Under the pieces are notes generated by a model. It was not told the DNA's origin. It did not search any database and saw only the letters and a program-made list of their open reading frames with translations. 64,000 bases of DNA from Gordionus sp. m RMFG-2023 (Eukaryota; Nematomorpha; Gordioida; Chordodea; Parachordodidae), in NCBI RefSeq assembly GCF_954871325.1, contig NC_088778.1:21437120-21501119 (forward strand). The letters are read 5' to 3'. Positions within the stretch are counted from its first letter, which is position 1; each line of letters starts with the position of its first letter. Shown piece after piece: positions 58,115-64,000 of this stretch. The translations under genes were made by a program, and so were the position numbers.

Positions 58115-59382
58115 CAGGGATGTGAACCCTTCGACAAAAAAAAGGGTTCGGGTCCGGTAATAAATTTAAAAAGGACCCGGGTCCAGGGTTCGGGTCCGGG
58201 TTCAGAGGAAACATAAAAATAATGACTCAAAATAAGACTTTTTTTCATTCATTTTTTATTATACTTCAATATATACACATTTATAATTCGAAATGAGATA
58301 ATTTATATTTTAAATATTTTATTCAATCGCACAATCATGATACCTTCTAAAATATCATTCTTCAGATTTCCACGTAAATTAGTCAACGATGAAAATCCAC
58401 GTTCTACGCTTACCTAAGATGGATAGTCATTTTTATAATACATAAATTATTGTACTTGTGTCGCCGGTACAGCCATGACGATTCTAGAAAAGGTATATAA
58501 TTCTGGATATATTGAAGAATTTTCCTCCCAGAATTTTAAAATGTTTGCATCTCTATTAATTCTCATAACTTCCGAGAACTTTTCTATTAAAGATACAATA
58601 GATATTTTTTGCTCCTTTCTATCAGATGATAATTTAATTTTTTTTTCTCTATCTAATAGTAAAATTTCCAGATCATCAATATCGTTATCATTATCATTGT
58701 TATCGCTACAACCATTAGATATTGTTGTAACCACCAATGTATTGTAAATAATAGAGTTTTGGGTATAACATAAATCTTCTAGATGGTCTATAGCCATTTG
58801 TTTTTGCTCACTACTTAATAAAACCTGATATCGCGGGTCTAAATATATCGAAGCATATACAACACTATTTTGTAAATATTGTTGCTCTCTTATTTTCGTA
58901 TTTTCTAATACTTCATTTGAAAAATAACTTGTTAATCTCCCTAACTCTAATCGACATCTTAACCATATGCCATAAAAATCCGATAAACATAATTGTTCAG
59001 CTTGCACTCTTAATGTTGTTATTTTTAAAGGAACCAGCACACTAGTAAGCTCTTTTACTTGATTCCAATCATCTTCTGACAAAATGATTTCACATGCTCC
59101 TATGATAAAATCATTACAGAAATCTTTCAAACTTAATAATCGCTCTAGCATCATACACATAGAGGACCAACGTGTTGTGCAATCTAAAATTGCCATTTAC
59201 ATTTTCATGGATTTTAATATTCTAACAATTGTGGGAGTTCTTAAATATTTTACAACATCCCTTGCTTTAAAATTTTTAACACCCTAAACCCTTGGACCCT
59301 CCACTTTTTAAAAGGGTCCGGGTCCGGGTTCAGCCAAAATACGAGGGTCCAGGAGGGTTCAGGGTCCGGGTTCACATCTCTG
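58115..59382 (-). mobile_element. Internally deleted hAT element, 1.27 kb
   Basis: Termini are CAGGGATGTGAACCC and CAGAGATGTGAACCC (reversed). A perfect 8-bp target duplication CCTGTAAC lies at 58107-58114 and 59383-59390. GGGTCCGGGTT repeats sit inside both ends. The transposase is on the minus strand and reaches close to the left end, with its N-terminal half deleted. Confidence 0.95.
58303..59285 (-). pseudogene. hAT (BED-type) transposase, C-terminal half
   Basis: The main open segment 59196-58447 gives LDCTTRWSSMCMMLERLL, LSDFYGIWLRCRLELGRL, SIYLDPRYQVLL and NILKFWEENSSIYPELYTFS then IVMAVPATQ. These are canonical hAT blocks. The dimerisation motif continues as VSVERGFSSLTNLRGNLKND to a stop at 58303 if a 42-nt GT...AG segment (58455-58414) is removed, so a tiny intron is likely. 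Upstream, DVVKYLRTPTIVRILKSMKM is in frame but separated from MAILDC by one stop. The N-terminal BED finger and first half are deleted. Conservation suggests this is one of the younger transposons here. Confidence 0.9.
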
Positions 59383-59390
59383 CCTGTAAC

Positions 59391-60389
59391 CTTCAATAAA
59401 AATGGTTGATTCAGATTTTTATTTTTAGTCTATATAAAAATTTTTATTGTTTATCCAAAGAGTATTTTAAATGTGGATTTAGATTGATAACATTCTATTA
59501 AGGCATTTTAAAACAAGAAAACTAAACTAACAATAATACTATTAAAGCTACTTATTATTTTTTTAAAGAATATGTAAATAATAAAAATTATTATAATTTT
59601 ATTTTTCAGAAAAAAACATAAAAAGTTATCTATTAATCAAAAATTAATATGATATAAAGAGAAATGTGACCCCAACAAAGTCCGGCTAAACGTTAATCTA
59701 TGACCCGAAAATAATACGAGGCAACACACCTATAAATTTCTCCCTATGAATATCCTGGATATGCCTATAATATGAAATAAACTTACACTTAAAATATATC
59801 TCAATTTTACAAAATTAATTAAATTTTAAATGTTGATATTTGCTAAATGAAAAGGATATCTCATCGATATCATCTATAAACTAATTATGCAGACACATGT
59901 CCGTGTTCCGAATTAATATGTAAAAATATATTTTTCAATTTTATCCTAAAATATAAATTTTCAAGTACTTATTTCATAACACATTAAAATAGCTATTAAA
60001 CAATTCAAAATAATATTGTATAAATATGTATAACAAATCAGATCGTCGAAATTAAATACAATTTTTATGAAAATAATTTACCCATTCGTTAAGTATAAAG
60101 ATGTGCCCCAGAATTTTAAAATAAATTTATATAGAGGAAACGTGTCGGTTGAAAAATGTCGGCATATTCAAAAATGGTTTATTTATAATTACAAATAATT
60201 TATTGAAACTTTATTAAGTATTATATAAAATATATAATATTTTTGGAAACTAAAACAAATAAGACCGGGTTGATTACTCTTAATCAAAAATGATGGGGAA
60301 TGAGAATTTTCTCCTTACTTTTATGATAATTGTTACCTGTTTTTTGAAAATAATATCCTTATTCTTTTTATCTTTACCCCCCCCCCCCC
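59391..60389. other. AT-rich spacer
   Basis: A C-run of about 11 lies near 60370. No gene or repeat end was recognised. Confidence 0.45.
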
Positions 60390-61315
60390 TTTTTCAGGCC
60401 AGGTTCAATTCATTAAAACTTAGTGTAAATACTATGGTTTGAGACAAAATATATTTAAAGCTTTTACTAGATAATATCAATATTATTTGTAAAATATTAC
60501 TGATCACCTATGCCCAATATTTAAAATTAAAAGAATTCCAAGCAAGGTACAACATAATAATTTTAAAAAATTCTTCCAACCCCAATGAAAAATCATAATT
60601 TTGGTAGTTGAGAACTGAAATAAAATATTTAAAAAATCATAATGAATTTAAAAATAGAATCAAAATCAGATTTTATGGGCCTTGAATTTTTGATCAAGCC
60701 GAGCCCAGGCCTGCAAAAAATTTGTCTTAGGACAATGTCTGACCCATAGTTAATAATAAAAAAATTCCAAGCGTCCAAGCTGATAATAATTTTGAAAAAT
60801 CCATAAGTCCAGCCCAATATATTTTTAAAAATATTTTTTAAGCCCAGCCCAACCCATAAAAATCTTATAAAAAAAAATTCTCAATCTGGCCAACCTAAAC
60901 TAATTTTCAAAATTTTTTCCCAAGCCTGGAGATAGTTAAATCTCTAAAAACCATATCTATTTTTTATTCTTTTAACCTTGCTCACCCCTACTTCAGACCA
61001 TTACCAACCCATTTAGACTAAGAGTGAAGTGAATACTATTTTTTGAGTAAAAATATATTTAAATTAGCTTTTACCTGTGAGCCATATAAATATTCTGTGT
61101 TAAATATTACATCTAAACCTAATATATAATATTAAAAAAATTCCCACGCCAGGTCCAAGCACTTGGGAAAATTTTCTCAAACCCACCAAAGACCATAATA
61201 ATTTTGGTAGTTGAGAACTGAAATAAAATATATAAAAAGTCATAATGCATTTAAAAATACAATTAGAATATGAAAGTTGTATGGGCCTTGGTTTTTTTTA
61301 TCAGGCATAGCCATA
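60390..61315. repeat. Two diverged ~300-bp direct repeats around a GGCCCGG-type fragment
   Basis: ATAATTTTGGTAGTTGAGAA at about 60595 recurs at about 61198 and continues with CTGAAATAAAATAT and ATGGGCCTTG in both. Upstream blocks (CAGGCCAGGTTCAAT..., CAGACCATTACCAACCC...) also align loosely. 60660-60940 between them carries CAGGCCTGCA and CCCAGCCCA blocks of the MITE family. Confidence 0.65.
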
Positions 61316-61479
61316 TCTTCAAAAAGAAATTTTTCAAACTAATTCCAAATAAATGATTTATTACTTAAGTACAAAATATAAAATAAAATTTAAGACATAC
61401 TTCAATCATAGACAATTTATTTATAAGTTAAACAAAAAGATTATACATTTAATCAAAAATATTATTATAAGTTATATGA

Positions 61480-62100
61480 ATAACATACATTCAACAATTA
61501 TGAAGTGAGAAAATATACAGAATTATGGAATGCATGTAGAAAGGCCAAATCTTCAGAAAAGATAAGAGATATTCAGTTGAAAGTTCCATACATAACATGG
61601 AATATCATATACGATAACCAATATGTTAATAAATGGCAAAATTTTAAAAATATCATATGCTAACGGCAATTGAGTTGTATTAAATAACAAAACCAAAATC
61701 TGCTTCCATGATAACAATTCCATTTATCAAGTTGCAAAATTACATTGTTCTCCAGAGTTTTGAGTAAGTTCGCATCTTCTCATGACATGGATCCATTTTT
61801 CAATAAGATCTTTATTGTAAGAAAATATATTTGATAATTCAAACATTGATACTGTGAAAATTTAAATATTTATCCTCTGACGAATGGCTAGGCTATATTG
61901 TTTAATTTGATAGATTTTCATTTATTGATAATTTATCTAAATCTGAGACATCTTGACCTTGAGCATACAGAAATATTTATTCAATTAAAATCTATAATCA
62001 CATGATAGAATGGCATAACACTTGGAAGATTTTTATTGGACGAATATTTTTTAAAAGAATACTATTGGCTAAATTTGCTGTGATTTTTATATATATTATA
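61480..62100 (-). repeat. Inverted copy of part of the 4688-7475 hAT relic
   Basis: Reverse complements of 4.87-4.94, 5.06-5.16 and 5.40 kb align in order here. Examples are AGAATACTATTGGCTAAATT, ATTGATAATTTATCTAAATC and AAATCTGCTTCCATGATAAC. A plus-strand open stretch at about 61490-61665 (WNACRKAKSSEKIRDIQLKV) therefore most likely belongs to the repeat rather than to a host gene. Confidence 0.75.
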
Positions 62101-62339
62101 GTTGAATATAATTTTCAGGTTAATAATTGTCATCAGTAGCAGTTAGCTATAAAATAAAATGCTATTTAGCTTGGGACCACTTATAGTTTATGAATCTGCT
62201 TTACTTTTGTTAATATTTATCTATTTTATTCCGATACCAGAGTAAAAACTGCAAAAACCCTGGTAAAATAATAATAAACATTTTATTTCATTGTACTTTT
62301 AAGTATCATATAGAAAATAGTAGTGTATATTTTAGCGTC

Positions 62340-62590
62340 AATGTGTTATTTTTTAAATTTAGATCGTTTTTTTTAATTTTAAAAATATGATTTTACCTTA
62401 AGTGTATTCCAGCATGTTTAGAATACCTATCTTAGGAATTGTAGAGAATTTTGTTATTACTTTTGAGTATTTATAATTTATATGGAAAATCTATGGAAAA
62501 ACTAATATGAATTATGAGTTTGACTCTTTACTATATGGCTATCATTTTCTATAAAAAAGGTTTTATAAATCATTTATGTTGATATCTGGT
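62340..62590. repeat. Relative of the 29680-30028 inverted repeat
   Basis: ATGATTTTACCTTAAGTGTA, then CAGCATGTTTAGAATACC and TATCTTAGGAATTGTAGA, match one arm and the centre of the 29.7-30.0 kb repeat (reversed). Confidence 0.65.
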
Positions 62591-62914
62591 ATTTGAAATT
62601 GGATCATATTATAAATAACTTATTTATTTTTTGTAAATTTAGTATTTTATTTGGAGTAGATTTAGTATAATAATTTTTTATAGAAAATATTTGGAATTTT
62701 AATTCTTTTTCACTGAAATTTCCTTCTATAAGAATAAATCTGGAGTATGGCTTAGATGCAGTGAATGGTTAATATTTATGTTAGGTATCTGTATTTATCA
62801 TCAAAATACAAATTTGAACTAGTCAAGATTTGTTATATGTATTTTATAATTAAAATAAAATACAAACTGGCAAACCCCAACTCTTAAAATAAGCTCATCG
62901 TTGTTATTGCTTTT

Positions 62915-62998
62915 TATGTACAAATTGTCCAGCCCACTGTTATAATTTTTAAATTTGTATGGTCCGGCTTGCAGACCAGGGGTTTTGTAAATATCTTA
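62915..62998. repeat. Decayed GGCCCGG-family fragment
   Basis: TATGTACAAATTGTCCAG and GGTCCGGCTTGCAG, as at 40.9 kb. Confidence 0.5.
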
Positions 62999-63300
62999 CA
63001 GGGAGTATGAAATATATATTATATCGAAATTTGAGCATTCTAACGCAAGGTTGATTTATTATAGGTAGTAATATAGATTTTATCAAAATTTGCATGCCTC
63101 ATCACAGACCTTGCAATCTGATAGGGATTTGAAAATACATATTATATCGATATTTAGCAATCTAACGAAAATTTCATTTCTTATATTGGGGATTAATAAA
63201 TAGTTTTTATCAAAGTTTGCATGACCTGCCCCACGGGTGCAGATATCATATAGGGAGTATTCTTATATTGTTGATTGATAAATATATTTTACAAAAAGTG
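62999..63300. repeat. Tandem repeat, ~125-bp unit, about 2.5 copies
   Basis: GGGAGTATGAAATA at 63001, GGGATTTGAAAATA at about 63124 and GGGAGTATTC at about 63252 each start a unit. Units share ATATTATATCGA, ATCTAACG and TTTTATCAAA.TTTGCATG. Units are diverged. Confidence 0.7.
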
Positions 63301-64000
63301 TTCACCGAACAAAAGAAACCAATATTTAAGTGATATTAATTTACCTTCTTGAATAATAAACTCCAATCTCATGAATGGAAATTTTCAGAATGCATTAAGT
63401 TTAATAAGATGATAAGCTTCGAACAAACTCATGACCCAGCTGAAAACGAGTAACCTTAGGAATAAGCAGCGTCTACATAAGAGGATTTTCACTGGATAAA
63501 AACCCCCTCAAAAATCTATGACTACCCCCCCCCCCTCAAAAATCCCCGCATGTTTTCCATTATTAATTACACCTTTTTAATTATACTGGTACTCCCTTCA
63601 TAAATTTTAAAAATAATAACTTAAATTATTTTAGCTCTACAAAGAGTTATTTTTTAGATCATATATTCAAAACTCCCTAATTTTTAATGAATTCATTATT
63701 ATAGCATTTTGTCATAAATATGAGTTTGCTGAGAATGTCTAACCCTTTTAAATTACATTTAAAAGGATAGCGGAAAGTTTTATTTTGAAAATAATGTCAA
63801 TTTGATTTCCTCGCAATATATATTGGATTGATGATCAGCAATATCATTGTATTATAATAGGTTTATAATAAAAGTATTAATTTTTACAGCAATATATTTT
63901 GTCCTATTTCATCTGAAAATTTATTAGATAATCCCCCAATAAATTTATCCTACCCCTTTTAAAGGTGCCTATACCTACTCAATAAAAATTTGATTCAAAC
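63301..64000. other. Window edge, no feature recognised
   Basis: AT-rich with a C-run near 63526. No exon or repeat end was recognised. Confidence 0.45.

Noticed and set aside
58475-58747. 90-codon plus-strand frame
   Set aside because: Antisense of the hAT transposase on the minus strand.
61490-61665. Open stretch resembling a helical host exon
   Set aside because: It lies within sequence repeated (inverted) in the hAT relic at 4.7-7.5 kb.

Overview
This window is from an invertebrate animal nuclear genome. It is strongly AT-rich, gene-poor and saturated with DNA transposons. The animal assignment rests on two host genes: an aminergic rhodopsin-class receptor, and the start of what looks like the trans-Golgi golgin GCC1. 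Both lie on the minus strand. Their confirmed short introns are only 43-114 nt, next to one inferred intron of about 11 kb. I cannot name the phylum.

Layout: 0-14 kb holds the golgin gene. Three 5' exons sit at 13.3-13.9 kb and a further in-phase coiled-coil exon at 1.94-2.06 kb. The inferred intron between them carries a hAT-type MITE, a 2.8 kb hAT relic and a piggyBac relic. The piggyBac relic is split by a 3.15 kb element with ~590 bp inverted repeats, and that element is itself split by another MITE. 14-21 kb is mostly degraded repeats plus one retroelement fossil. 21.4-23.4 kb is the complete three-exon receptor gene. From 25 kb to the right edge I see no host gene, only hAT elements, MITEs, retroelement fossils, inverted repeats, tandem repeats and long AT-rich stretches with nothing recognisable.

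The hAT superfamily dominates. Seven hAT-type insertions have target-site duplications I could read as perfect 8-mers (4045-4502, 10068-10386, 25142-27029, 30255-31332, 44607-46552, 58115-59382) or nearly so (39127-39347). A MITE family with GGCCCGG-rich interiors is the main source of GC in the window, and it generates spurious Gly/Pro/Arg-rich open frames. One member sits inside two separately inserted copies of a larger hAT element, so the pair has moved as a composite.

The most interesting biology is the receptor. It keeps the amine-anchoring Asp, the CWxP and NPxxY motifs and the acidic partner of the ionic lock, but has Gln in place of the DRY arginine. It also has an extracellular loop 2 of about 190 residues carrying seven N-glycosylation sequons and one dibasic R-x-K-R site. 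No RNA gene, CRISPR array or viral genome was recognised.
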